A DNA stretch of 64,000 nucleotides, taken from the NCBI GenBank assembly GCA_025667525.1, contig CM046879.1, forward strand, positions 386,903,039 to 386,967,038, written 5' to 3'. The position numbers were made by a program, and so were the translations under genes. The notes under the pieces were generated by a model. The model saw nothing but the letters and a program-made list of their open reading frames with translations. It ran no database searches and had not been told where the DNA came from. Positions within the stretch are counted from its first letter, which is position 1. Every line of letters begins with the position of its first letter. Below are positions 1 through 11,700 of the stretch, one piece after another. Source of the stretch: Glebionis coronaria. Its lineage: Eukaryota > Streptophyta > Magnoliopsida > Asterales > Asteraceae.

Positions 1-1031
1 CATCACTTATCATCGGCGATCGTCTAATTACCACTCATGTACTAAGGTGAGTCTATAGCCTCGCTTTTAAATTATTAAATTGTTTTAGAAACCTGCGAGG
101 GGGATAACATGCTTGTTTTATTAAAAATAAAGAGTACAACTATAAGTTGCAGTAAACTAGTTGAATGGTGCAACTAGAAGTTGTGGAAACTCTATTTATT
201 TGAAAAGTATTTATTGAAAATGAGGCGTACAACAAGAGTTGCTGTAAACCCATGAATGGGTGCAACCAGAAGTTGTGGTAAACCCTATTTGTTTTAAAAT
301 AGAACAGGAGGGACCCGATTGTATGCTTAGATGAACGTTATTATATAAGTTAGTTTTAGCCTTAAAATACCCACGAATTGTGAATTGTTAATCGATGGAA
401 CGCTAATACTGTGGATAGATCTATCGGGGTGACGCCCAATCCGGTCATGACTAGCTATCACGTGGTGTTGTGATACACTAGTAATGAAACATCGGATGTA
501 TTGTATAAGAGAAATATACGCACTTGACTAGGTGTGTTGGGTTGAAATAATATATGTTAACGTTCAATGTCACGAGGCTTATGGAACGACACCGATAGTT
601 ATGCCCGTACAACATAATTGTCTTCGATGAATTATTAACCATGGAAGGTTATTAAAAATACTTGTGTTCTCTTTATTTAATTTAAAACTCTATAGATTCA
701 CTCAACAATATTTGTTGACTTTTTAGCATGTTTCATCTGAGGTCCATAAAGAAGGCACTCGAGGAAAGCGGTTTTCCTAAAGCTTGCATATTTGAAATGT
801 TTTGGCTCGCTTTTATAAATTATATCCATTCAAAGAATTTTTATCATATACTGTCTTTTGTAAACTTCAAGTTATCTGGGACCATGTGTAAAGTTTTATT
901 GTTGAATGAATGAAGGGATGTTTTTATCAAAACGACTCGTTTTGAGCCGTTTTCTATGATTATGAGCTTGAATCATGTTAGTAACACCCAATGACCCTTC
1001 CGCTGCTATAATCGAAATTGGGGGTGTTACA
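1..1031 (+). mobile_element. Element A (Ty3/gypsy) 5' LTR, 3' part
   Basis: This is the downstream half of an LTR whose start lies before the window. It aligns by eye with 24786 onward in the A 3' LTR, which gives a full LTR of about 2.05 kb. It ends in GGGGGTGTTACA and is followed by GAT and a primer-binding site. An imperfect direct duplication of about 95 bp is visible near 130-300, with similar stretches starting at GTACAAC and ending in AAGTTGTGG. There is no open reading frame of interest; the 61-codon frame at 728 has no recognisable similarity. The LTR style (TGTGACA...TGTTACA with an initiator-Met primer site) fits Tekay/Del-type chromoviruses, but that lineage call is an inference. 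Confidence 0.8.
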
Positions 1032-1034
1032 GAT

Positions 1035-1042
1035 TGGTATCA
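1035..1042 (+). other. Primer-binding site of element A (initiator tRNA-Met type)
   Basis: TGGTATCA begins three bases after the LTR end and matches the first eight bases of the usual plant initiator-Met site (TGGTATCAGAGCC). The match then breaks, so the site is degenerate. Downstream, GTTATAGAGAAC is shared with the corresponding positions in elements B, C and D. Confidence 0.7.
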
Positions 1043-1152
1043 TAACTCAAGTTATAGAGAACGAAAAGATTTTCCAAAAATGAATTTTTGAAATCTTTTA
1101 ACTATAAAAGTTGCAAGCGAAACCTCCGAGTTGCCAATGGACGAGAATGATA

Positions 1153-1252
<100 letters not shown>

Positions 1253-2501
1253 AATTATATATATGTTGTAATCTTTATTGATGATTTGTACTTGTGAATT
1301 ACAAGGTATGTTTTCATTTATTTAATTATAAATGATATTTTTATACTTATACGAGATATTTATACGACGTAGATTGTCACGAAGCCACCCTAGTCATTTT
1401 GATACTAGCGTTGAAGTTATTCCTGAAATGAATCTTGTTATGCTCGAGACTAATTAAGTTGTGGATATACATAATCCCAACGAAATGGTTAATATTCGTT
1501 ATGATATTCTTGTGGTTACAAGGATTTTGATTTCTTGGTTTCTATTCTTGATCTATCGAATCATTCATTTCGTTTAGTAAATTTAATCTGCATTTTCATT
1601 AATCTTCGACATAATACTGTTTTGATAGGAACAAGTTTGTCTGAAATGGTACTATTGGTTGTTAGTAATTGAGACTGATTGTTATGGTATTCACATGCCA
1701 ACTAGGATTTCATATAATATCACTAATCATTTTCTACTAAATCAGTTTCTCGTTTGTTTCGATACTAATCTTTTGTGTTGAGCTGGCGATGCTTAAATAA
1801 GGTGATTTATAATCGTCTTGTTGAAATGAATTGGCCATTTATCTGAACAAGGAAATTATAAATTTTTGAACCACAAATTTCTAAATCAAATTTGGATGGA
1901 TTTGATCAATCCATGGAAATAATGATTTATAAGCGTGTGAGCTTAAGCATATGGCATCTGCGTGATTAAACACTTATTGACCCATAATTCGTTTGCTCGA
2001 TTCATTCTTTGATTTTGTTCCTCTAATTCTTGGATCGTGGGATGGTTGTATTGGGGTTGTTCCGAAACCACCAATTGAGAAGGATATCAAGCGTCTCTGA
2101 AAGACACTTTAGAAACCTTCTTCTAGTAGGACTGAGGAGCCTTCTTAACCATGTGATTTACCTAGTAACTCTTGTGGATTAGTTTAACAATTGTGGTATC
2201 TTTACATAAATCACTAACTAAACTATGACATCAGTTAGTAGGACTAATCTTCTAAGTTGTATAACATTAGACGATGATAATTTATAATGCTTGACAATAC
2301 GACTCGTACTAGTTTGTGATCAATGGAATGACTATCTTTTGATTCCTAATTCTACATTGTTCTATTATTATCTTTCTTTGCTTTTCTCTTGTAAATTCCT
2401 ATTGTATCACGCAACCATTGAATGAATACTCATTATGATTTGATTTGCGTTGCACAAGGAAAGCTATGACTGAAGCACCAATGCGCCAAGTTATTAGTGA
2501 A

Positions 2502-2506
2502 AAGTT
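2502..2506 (+). repeat. Left target-site duplication of copia copy 1 (AAGTT)
   Basis: AAGTT directly precedes the 5' LTR and recurs directly after the 3' LTR at 21160-21164. The 5-bp length fits LTR-retrotransposon integration and fixes the outer ends of the LTR. The same AAGTT precedes the LTR of the second copia copy at 25717-25721. Confidence 0.85.
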
Positions 2507-2742
2507 TCTTGGAAATACGTTTTTCTAAAGAAAGTCTCGGTCACATCATTGTTAGAATAGATCACGAGCTATAGACTATTTAGGACATTGTAACTTGGAC
2601 TGACCTCCCTTAGGGGGAGATTGTTGGAAATACGTTTTTACGTATTTAGAAAGGATCAGTCACTCTAAAGATAGATTCAAGTATTGGGCTCGTGATCTAA
2701 TATGTAAACATATAGCCCACTAAAGCCCACATGTAGGGTGGC

Positions 2743-2750
2743 TATATAAA
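2743..2750 (+). promoter_or_regulatory. TATA box of copia LTR (copy 1)
   Basis: TATATAAA in a GGC/CCCCC context is identical in all three LTR copies (2743, 20981, 25958). By plant TATA rules transcription would start roughly 25-35 bp downstream, near 2770-2785. An inverted repeat follows immediately. Confidence 0.65.
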
Positions 2751-2751
2751 C

Positions 2752-2775
2752 CCCCTCCTAGCATGTTAGGAGGGG
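2752..2775 (+). other. 9-bp inverted repeat just after the copia TATA box
   Basis: CCCCTCCTA (2752-2760) and TAGGAGGGG (2767-2775) are perfectly complementary around a 6-nt spacer. The second copia copy keeps it; the 3' LTR at 20991-21014 has one mismatch. It overlaps the expected start of transcription. Confidence 0.75.
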
Positions 2776-2924
2776 TTTAACACTTTATCATTTCAAACAT
2801 TCCATCTTTCTTCTTATTTTTCTCTTTTCTCTCTCTACCTTTCTCTCCCTACTTCTTCCATTTCCATCCTTCAATAGATAAATCATAACATTGCTAAATC
2901 CTAAGAAACTATGGACCTAATATT

Positions 2925-2937
2925 TGGTATCAAGAGC
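2925..2937 (+). other. Primer-binding site of copia copy 1
   Basis: TGGTATCAAGAGC lies two bases after the LTR and resembles the initiator-Met site TGGTATCAGAGC with one extra A, a common form in plant copia elements. The same site follows the LTR of copy 2 at 26139-26151. Confidence 0.75.
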
Positions 2938-3985
2938 TTGGTTGATTCTTCAGATTGACGTGTTTTCTATTGATTTGGTATAATTTTTTCTTTCTTTTGT
3001 GTTTTATTTTAACAAATCATAGTCTCGATTTGGGAGTTTTTTTTCACAAAAGTCTCTTTATCAGTTTCTTTTAATACTTTCTTATCAAGTTTTGTCTGAA
3101 TCTGTGTATTTGTTTTTGTCTAAACAGTCTCAAAAATTTCTGCTTTTTTATAAGTTTTTTTTATTTTATGAAGAGATTCAACAACTTTGCTGGTCATATC
3201 AACTTTATAAGTTTTTATAAGTTATTTATAAGTTATTTATAGTATAATACTTTTCTGGTCATATCAACTTTTGTCCAAATTCATATCAGTATAATATTTT
3301 TTTTGTCATATCAATTTGTCATCACCTTTATCATCAAAGTTCACTATTCAGTTCGTAAGGTCTCAAGATCTGATTTTTGTGATCGCATAAATCCTGGGGG
3401 TTTCTACTTGCGATCCAAAGTCACGATCACATTCTACGATCACCACTACGATCACAACTGCGATCCCTAGTGCGATCACGGTTACGATCACGGGTACGAT
3501 CATTGTCTACGATCATAAGTCACGATAACAAGTTCGATAACAAGTTACGATAACAAGTTACGATAACAAGTTACGATAACAAGTTACGATAACAAGTTAC
3601 GATAACAAGTTACGATAACAAGTTACCATAACAAGTTACAATAACAAGTTACGATAACAAGTTATGATCACAAGTGCCATCATAAGTTACGATCTCAAGT
3701 GCGATCACATATGGCTACGATGACTAGTTGCGATGAAAGACTGCGATGGAGTTTGGTATGATTACGATGGGATTTTGTTAATATTGCGATAGAAAGTATT
3801 TCAATATTGCGATTACTTGAATCTTTTTTACGATTTGACCAAGTTTTGACTCGATAAAACAAACCACAAACGAACACACAAGTCTCACCTTTTTTCGACA
3901 CAGACCTTTTGACTCCACACCAAGACTCAACAGAAGTAACACCAACTTGACTCAAACCTCAACCCTGCCTCAACACAGACAACCC
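2938..3985 (+). other. Copia copy 1 leader, CGAT-rich non-coding region
   Basis: This is the untranslated leader between the primer site and the Gag remnant. From about 3380 to 3790 the tetramer CGAT recurs every 12-16 nt, including the 13-bp tandem array. It aligns with 26152-26935 in copy 2. Near 3986 the alignment stops: copy 2 continues through more leader and nearly all of Gag, while copy 1 jumps to Gag C-terminal sequence, so copy 1 has a deletion of more than 2 kb. Confidence 0.7.
3522..3664 (+). repeat. 13-bp tandem repeat, about 11 copies
   Basis: The unit is CGATAACAAGTTA with a few substitutions. The homologous array in copia copy 2 (26531-26608) has about 6 units, so copy number changed after the duplication. 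There are no unique spacers of CRISPR type. Confidence 0.9.
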
Positions 3986-3993
3986 ATTGGTAA

Positions 3994-4419
3994 ATGTGGC
4001 GCCCCACTGGTAGAACTTTCACTCTTGTAGGAAACGAGTGCCCTTTAACTAGGATAGTCCCCAATTCAACTAAGACTACTAGGGAGGAAATTGAAAAGGC
4101 TGATACATCACTTAAGCCGGAACTTAAGGTTTTCTATAAAAGGAAACGTTTTCCAACTAAGACAAGTGAATCATCTCCTCAGGTCAACTCTGGCACAAGT
4201 AAAGACAACTATGAACCCCCACATGGTTCTAAAATAGATATCGCTAACCCACATAAAAGCATCCAACTTTCTAATGAGAATGCAGGTACCACAGTTAACA
4301 TTCAACAAGATCACAGCGTTCCAATCATTGTATACCATTCAATTAAGGACACTCTCAGAGTTTGGTTGCTGAAGAAACTGATATCTAAGAAACAAGTGTC
4401 TCAGGGGATTTGTAGTTAA
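3994..4419 (+). pseudogene. Copia Gag-like C-terminal fragment (copy 1)
   Basis: This open frame of 141 codons begins with MWRPTGRTFTLVGN and contains a KDNYEPPHGSK segment. From memory these resemble the Gag/linker C-terminal part of copia polyproteins annotated in Asteraceae genomes. The first Met is probably internal to the original protein: the bulk of Gag is missing upstream because of the deletion near 3986, and homologous N-terminal Gag sequence survives in copy 2 at 28103-29503. No zinc knuckle or enzyme motif is seen. Downstream there is non-coding repeat sequence instead of pol. Probably not functional as a protein. Confidence 0.6.
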
Positions 4420-4429
4420 GCTTACAGTG

Positions 4430-5720
4430 TAGAAAGGACTTATAGTCACATCACAGACTGTAACTCATTCATCAAAGAAAGGAAATTTTATCACCGATGA
4501 CAAACCTATCCTTACAACGAGAAATTAATTTTTATCGGGCATGAGCTTATATAAAAAACATTCCAAGTTTTTAAGCTCATGCACAATGGCTCACATTCAA
4601 ATCACAGTCTGTGACATGAACTTCATAGAAAGGGAAGTTTATCTCGTCAATGATAACTTACCCTCAAAACGAGAAATTAAGTTTTCTCGGACATGAACTT
4701 ACACTAAAACTATTCAACGGTTTTAAGCTCGTGTATATGGTTCATTGTTAAATGTCAGACAATGACCCATTCTTCAAATAAAGGAAAGTTTATCGCCGAT
4801 GATAAACTTATCCTCACAACGAGAAATTAATTTTTCTCGGGCATGAGCTTATATTAAAAACATTCGAAGTTTTCTAAGCTCATGCACAATGGCGTATAAT
4901 TATATTTCAGATTATGTCCCGGACCTCAAGGAAAGGAAAGTTTATCACCGATGATAAACTTATCCTTACAACGAGAAATTAATTTTTCTCGGGCATGAGC
5001 TAAAATTAAAAACATTCGAAGTTTTTTAAGCTCATGCACAATGACTTAAAGTTAAATATCAGTCTGTAACTCGGACTTCAACTTTTAGGAAAGCTTATTT
5101 TTCAAGATAGCTTATCCTCGTAAAGGAAAATTAAATTTTCTCGGTCATGAGCTTGTATTAAAACATTCCAAGTTTTAAGCTCATAAAGTAAAGTGTGTCT
5201 TTTAAATAAGAGAACTTTTATTCTTAACGAGAAATTCATCTTTATCGGTCATGAGCTTTACATTAAAACATTCAAAGTTTTTCAAGCTCATGAAAATGAT
5301 TTCTAAGTAAATGTCAACTTAGGACTCGTTCTTCAGTTAAAATGAAAGTTTATCGCCGATGATAAACTTATCCTCACAACGGGAAGTTTACAACTTCTCG
5401 GACTTGAGCTCGTTTTGTAAGATAAGTTTTTCTAAATCTTTCAAAGTTGTGTGTTCAAAAATGTTTTCATACAAAGAGCATGCCTTCTGGAATCGATAAT
5501 ATTTACGATACTAGAAATGTCATTCAATAATGACACGAGGTTGTAAATAAAGTTCGAGCAGAAGTTCAAATGTTTTAAAACATGCTCAAAATGGCTTGCT
5601 ATTAATTTCGATAGTAACCCGCTTTTCATACTCAAGTCAAGAATTTCACCGAAAAGGTTTGACTCAACAACGGGAATTAATTTTCTCGGGCATGGTTTAT
5701 TTTATAACCATGTAAGGGAT
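4430..5720 (+). repeat. Array of about 150-bp tandem repeats with three inverted repeats per unit
   Basis: Seven recognisable units begin near 4480, 4633, 4782, 4932, 5087, about 5213 and 5343, and a decayed eighth lies near 5660-5720. In the best unit (from 4782) three perfect inverted repeats occur in order: AAGTTTATC/GATAAACTT with a 6-nt loop, CGAGAAA/TTTCTCG with a 6-nt loop, and an 11-bp GCATGAGCTTA/TAAGCTCATGC pair around about 23 nt. Some diverged units keep pairing through changes on both arms, for example AAGCT with AGCTT near 5090. The array lies in the 3' non-coding region of the copia element. I recognise no named family. Confidence 0.85.
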
Positions 5721-7032
5721 TGTATTTATGGAATAACACAATCTAACACGGATATATGTACGTGTCAGTGCATTTTGTTAAAACAAGAGAAATCTTGTTT
5801 TTATGAAGTTATCATCTCCACCAACCGTAGCAATTTAAATTTGATATCTACATACTCGACGATGCGACTACTCAAACGACGACTATAACTCTTTCAATAG
5901 AACACGGGTCAACAATTGAGGGGGAGCAATTGTCCAGCATTCAGAATATTTGACGCCGAAAGTGCCAACTTCACATGTTGGTGTCAAGATAAAGATATCA
6001 ATCGTACACATGGAGTCAAGAGATAACTTCAGACGTGATGAGGCGACCAACATTCGTGAACAAGAACCATGTGCTTCTTTCATATGATGTTCTCCATCAT
6101 TCAGGTCCAACCTCATAAATCGCTAATCTTGTGAATACACTATCATATATGATCTTTGCATGTGATAAGTACCTTACACTTGTGTTTAAAAGGTACTTCA
6201 TTCACGTTTCAAGTACACCCTCATTAATTTGAGGGGGAGCTTGTGTAAAGCATGAAGATAATTGGATTTGCATTTTTCTTCCCAAAATTTCTTAAAACTT
6301 TATTAAATCAATTTATATTAAAAACATCGATTTGGATAATATTTTTAATATGGGGGAGAAAATGTGATTTAATAACGAGATCAATCAATTTAATGGTTTG
6401 ACTTAATGTGCTGGCTTATCCTGACATGTGCAAAATGTTTTCGAATATCGTGGCATATGTTAAGGGGGAGCAAAATGGATTTGGATATCAAAATGGATTT
6501 CATGGTGACATATACTTACCCACAACATCTCTATTCACGACGGTGACGATTGTGGTGACATAAGGATGGTAGGATAGGTTAAGTCCAATGATTCTTCTAA
6601 AACTGGAGGAATCTTCCTAAGGACATTCCATAGCTAGAAATAGTAGTCCTTAGGAAAGATGGAGAAAGATTGTGAACGTAGCTAAATGCCGACCAAGTAC
6701 TTAAGTTAGCACTTGAACAATCACAACAAGGTGCTAGTTATGACGTATTGGTAAGCATTAAAGGGGTTGAAGAATGAAAAAGAATTGTAAAGATAAAGGG
6801 TGAAAAGAAAGAAGCCCTCCTTACAACTTAGGAAGAAACCGGGTCAATTCATATGCTATTGAGATCCTTTTTAATGATTCTCGATATTGAAGATAGACAT
6901 CATGGACCCAGTGATGCAAGGCACAACCCATCCCAACTAACTCAGATATCTCTTAAAAGATATTTGTTTTAATCACATAGAGACAACACATTATCTTTTG
7001 ATTTATTCACTCCGAATAAATTGGTATTGAAA
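5721..7032 (+). other. Copia copy 1, 3' non-coding region with repeated purine tracts
   Basis: No supported gene is present; the 77-codon minus-strand frame at 5883-6116 resembles nothing I know. Four GGGGGAG tracts occur (near 5921, 6232, 6352 and 6464), resembling the element's own polypurine tract TTAGGGGGAGAT. They could be supernumerary plus-strand priming sites or remnants of repeat expansion. The stretch ends at the insertion of element B. Confidence 0.5.
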
Positions 7033-7037
7033 TGGTG
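7033..7037 (+). repeat. Left target-site duplication of element B (TGGTG)
   Basis: TGGTG precedes the left LTR of B and recurs at 19570-19574 after its right LTR, proving an insertion into the copia element. Confidence 0.9.
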
Positions 7038-10000
7038 TGTAACACCCCCAAATTCATACAACTCAGTACAGCGGAAGACTAGTTGGTGTTACGGGATAGC
7101 ACATTACTCACATCATAGACAACGCATAAAAATCGCGTCGTTTTAATATTAAATCATTTCCATTCATAAACATCAAAGTTACATCGGTCCCAAGTCAGTA
7201 TATTTCATACAAAGTTTTACAAAGTATTTGAATGGAAAAATATTGTTTAAGTGCGGGCCATGAATTCTTGTCGTCTTCCCGAGAATTACCTTCAAGTACC
7301 TGAGATAAGACATGCTAAAAGAAAACGTCAGCGATAACGCCGAGTGAATTCATAGAGTTTAATAAATTCCATCAATATAATATCAGTATAAAATTATTAC
7401 TGAAAATCATTTTTTACAAATCATTTTAATAGGCCATAAAATAGCCAAAGTCATTTTATACAAATCTTTATCGAAAATCATAATATAGGCATTTGCCTTA
7501 AAAACCGTTATACGAATCATTATCGTTAAAAACACCATACAATACGTTTTTGCAACGTTGTATAGATTAAATAAAACCATTATATGAATATGGTTATAAA
7601 AAGCCTTAAAAATCATTATACGAGCCAATGTCGTAAAAACGTCATACAATACGTTTTACGACGTTGTATGAAAATAAAATCCGTTATATGAGTATGGTTA
7701 TGAAAACCAAAATACAATCATAATATCAATAGTATGACCCTGTATTGCTAGTCAGGCAATACATCGTAATTCGGAGCGTCTATTATTATTTTGTTAACTT
7801 GGATTATTATAAGCCGCATGACATTGTTACCTTACTAAACCAAAACGGGTAGCTAACCCGATACCAATTTTGCCCATCTAAAGTAGCGTGTCGTCACAAA
7901 GGTCACGCTATGGAAATCTTCTCATACATAAATTCGCTTACCAATCAATGTGGCACGACGGGGATCAACCGTCAAGGCGCGAACTGGGGTGATCGTCCCC
8001 AAATAGTACTATTAAATGCATAAGCGTCTACCAAATCCCGGTAGTTCACAATTTATGCTAATGGGACTTTTAGTGACATAACCTAACTTTAATAATCCAT
8101 TTAATTTCTTCTATCGGGTCCTTTAATCATTTATCGGGTCATACAATCGGGTCATTCAATCATTCGGGTCCAAAATCAATAAACAAACAATCGGGACAAT
8201 TGGTGTCCTATTTAATAAAAACTAACATGTTATCTCCCTCGCGGTTTATAAAACATTTATAAAAACGTTTAAAAGAGTGCGAGGCTATGAACTCACGTTG
8301 ATATGGGAAGGCGGGTTATCGGCAATTCGGACGTACGGTACGTGCTTCAATCACGGAAACCTAGACAAATAATACTCGTGTTAGACTTTTGTCCAATGAC
8401 TTTATAAAAATAACAATTATGTATACATATGATGATTATATATATATATGATGATCAAGTGGGTTTACATATTCTCGTTTACTCATTTTAGAGTTATGTG
8501 TCGATAACTTTTATACTAGTTTTCTCGTTTTACCCATTTACGTGTTTTAGGTGCAATAAGCCTATTATAAGTTCTTAGCTTGTATTAATCCTTTTTATAC
8601 TTAAATTATCAGTATATATATACTTTTCATGTTGGGCCCAAATGGGTTAAGCCCAATAAGTTCTTTTTACAAGTTTTTATCTTATTAAGTCCAATTATTA
8701 GTCCAATATGTTTAGTTAGCTCGTAAATGTCCGTATCTCTTATAGTTCGGGTTTTATCGGTTTTTACTTGTATTAGTTACTTATACATCAGTATATGACT
8801 TTTATAAACTTTACAATAGACGGGTTTGGTCGTCTAAGTTTTATTCGGCGAAAAACGTTAATTTTACGGCGATAGCCGAAAAAGTCGTAAAAATCAAGTT
8901 TATAGTTTTTATTACTTATAAATATTATTTTACCACAATTTATATAATTTACCCATTTAATTAACCTTTTATACATTTATATAAATAAGTTTTATAAGTT
9001 AGTGGGTTTATATTTTTACATTTTATACATTATAATGTGAGTGCTTATATAATATTAATAAACATTATTTCCAAAAATCTGATTTTTATCTTCACTTTCA
9101 CCAAAACTGCCATATCTTGAGTTCTACATGGAGATAGAAGTTCAAATTTTTATCACATAAACTACATGATATGTGATATATTTAACTCTTCTATAGCTAC
9201 TGTTGAATCATCCTTTAAGTATTTTCTAAAAATCGTCCAAAACAGTAACCTCAGATTTATACCCTAAACTTGTTTTGATCATATCTCACTCATTACTTTG
9301 ATTTCATTGCATGGCCAACTCTCACATGTGTACAAGACCCATAGCTTACTGTAAATCCATTATACTTCATCATTTTATCAGTTTACCATATGGTTCTTTA
9401 CTGTTTTACACAGCCATCAAATTTAACCAAGATTTTAACCTTGTTTCTTATAGTCTTTCATCTTTTTAAGCATGTTTATCAACAAAAAATCCCCACATAA
9501 CATTTTTATCATCATATAATCATCATATACATATACAATAGAAAATAAAATACATGTTTACATAATCAAATTAACAAGAAGATGAGGAGGAGAATCTTTA
9601 TACCACCATGATGATGTAGGTTGATCAAAACATGGATTTTTGATGGAGAAACTTGTGATGCACCAAGACCATCTTCAAGACCATCATTCTTCATGAGAAC
9701 CTTGTGGAAAATCAGCCCTACTACTCCATGAAAACTCCTCCTTGGATGTTATAAGTACCACCAATCAATAGGGTTTCAAAAGGGCTTCAACATATACAAG
9801 TATAACATAGGATTTTGTGGTTAATTTTGATCAAATTAGGGTGTTTATGGTGAAGAATGGGACGGCATTTTTGAGAGGGTGAGAGAGATTTTTAGTTGTT
9901 TGCATGAGTTGCAAATGAGTGTGTGGTATAACTTTGGTGGTTTTGTGTTGTAAGTGGAAAGTTGCTTAACCTGTAAGCTTTAGCTTACAAGTGTAAGCTT

Positions 10001-10593
10001 TAAGCTAAAATGTGGACACATCATGGGATGTGTGGTTACTTAGGCCGGTTTTGGAGTGGGGTGGGACAAGTTTCCCACTTGTCTCATCCCATTTATTTAC
10101 GGGTACTCCTCGATTCTAGTTTCCTCGATTTATGTGCCCTCGGGTCGTTTTACGAAAAACGTTTTTATAAATTATGAATCAACGGCACAAAACGAATCTA
10201 ATAAAAATTGTCTCATCAAAAACGGAGTTCGAAAACGTAAATACGTAATCCTAAGGTTTCCGGTTTATTCGTAAAGGACGTAAAAATAAAATCGTAAGTC
10301 CTAATCTCTTCTCGTAAATTTGTGAGTTTATGAACCAACACAAATTTAAAACTCCAAAATAATATCCACGAATAAATTTATTTTCTGAAATGTCGGACTG
10401 CCACCAAAGACGGTGTATGTAAACGTAAGCACGTAACGATGAATCCTCCGGTTTAGACGTAGTCGATGCTACTTCAAGACGTAAATCCAAATTTCTTCCC
10501 AAAAATAAGTGAGTTCATATTGTAATATTAAAATAATATTTTCAAATAATATTTGAGAATAAAATATCAATAGTAAATTGACGAATTGTCACA
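7038..10593 (-). mobile_element. Element B 3' LTR (left copy)
   Basis: In plus-strand terms it runs from TGTAACACCCCC to AATTGTCACA; on its own strand it is TGTGACAATT...GGGGGTGTTACA. Length is 3,556 bp against 3,555 for the partner. Small open frames inside it (for example 7407-7649 and 10251-10502) recur with minor changes in the partner LTR and have no known similarity, so I do not call them genes. Confidence 0.9.
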
Positions 10594-10611
10594 GTATTTA
10601 CCCCTAAACAG

Positions 10612-10631
10612 GATCTTTGTCCTCAAAGATC
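10612..10631 (-). other. Pre-PPT hairpin of element B
   Basis: On the minus strand it reads GATCTTTGAGGACAAAGATC: an 8-bp perfect stem with loop AGGA. Exactly 18 nt (CTGTTTAGGGGTAAATAC, containing the purine tract) separate it from the LTR. Elements A, C and D have the same arrangement. Confidence 0.8.
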
Positions 10632-11439
10632 ATCTTACCTTACTACTCGCTTCTTATAGAGTTAAAGCCATGTGGGTATTTCCTCCACATTCGGTCTTTC
10701 TTCACAAGTGCAATTCGTTACAATACGCGAGTTTCATCAAACATAACTACGGGAATAAGATCAGGCTAAATGTTGACTTACTTTCTCTATCCATGATGTT
10801 CACGGGTTTCTGATGAATGCAACTTTTCGCCGATCTAAGCTTTACTAAGAACAATCAGATTTTCACTTGATAGATATTCCATCAAGTTCGATTTACGAAA
10901 CATAATTCACGCAGTCTTTGAAGTCCTAGGGTAGATCCAGCTTATATGCCTTTCAATCCCAACTTTTACATCATCTCAATGGTCCCAAACAACGGGGACT
11001 TAGATCCCATGATTTGTCAGATCATGAATTCATTTTACCAAGGTTAAAAATTTTGGCATAACTTCGCTACCCATTTGGCACTTCAAGATCTACATTTCAC
11101 ATTCACATAACCTCTTGCCTATTACCGGCTGTCAATAATCAAATCCTAATTTCAACAATCATTTCAGGTCTCGCGGGTCGGGTATTTTGTAAGGTTAGGT
11201 TCACCATCATAGGAAACCTTAAACCTAAAAGACATGTCCAACTCACAATGGGTGTATGTCGGATGTCTTTATCTCAACTCTTGCTTACAGATGCTCTAAG
11301 ATTTAGATCCTAACAAGATTCGATCTCGATCCTAATATGATGATCATCAATGAAAATCTTTCCAAAGGAAAACGATTATACAATTTATCACCAAAGGTCA
11401 TTCATTTCAACATAGAACAGCACTTATATTACTTTGTAT

Positions 11440-11700
11440 CGTTACTTTACCTCGTCCCTTCGATTTGGGATGGTACATAGTACTCTCATCAAGGTTCGTT
11501 CTCAATGACTTCTGAGCAAATCTCTAGAAATTCAATGCGAAGCGAGGATCTTGATTTAGATGTTCGATACAGGCACACTATGTTTACATAATTCTTTTGC
11601 ATTTATCATTAACGGGAATGATATTAGCAGATTTGGTCAGTCTGTCGACGGTGACCCAAATCGAATCAAATTCAGATGATGACCTTTGCAATAGCTAGAC
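11440..11700 (-). pseudogene. Integrase core relic of element B
   Basis: On the minus strand a degenerate integrase core is readable around WVTVDRLTKSAN, followed by a stretch corresponding to the usual PISIVSDRD region, here with a stop and with the aspartate of SDRD replaced. The matching stretch in element C (33801-34073) shows the same replacement (SIISIKT). Frameshifts and stops make it inactive. Integrase would normally insert the cDNA into the genome. Confidence 0.7.

Larger units (their letters stand above)
2507..2922 (+). mobile_element. Copia copy 1, 5' LTR
   Basis: This LTR starts with a mutated TCTTGGAAATACG (the sister copies have TGTTGGAAATACG) and ends just before TTTGGTATCAAGAGC. 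At offset 115 (position 2622) the LTR head TGTTGGAAATACG occurs again, preceded by CCCTTAGGGGGAGAT, a copy of the element's own polypurine tract. The TSD places the LTR boundary at the first head, so the tract plus second head is part of the LTR. Confidence 0.85.

Noticed and set aside
3522..5720. CRISPR-like array
   Set aside because: The 13-bp and 150-bp repeats are head-to-tail tandem repeats without unique spacers, in a plant retroelement.
5883..6116. Minus-strand 77-codon frame in the copia 3' region
   Set aside because: No recognisable domain, lies among purine tracts of the plus-strand element, no promoter context.
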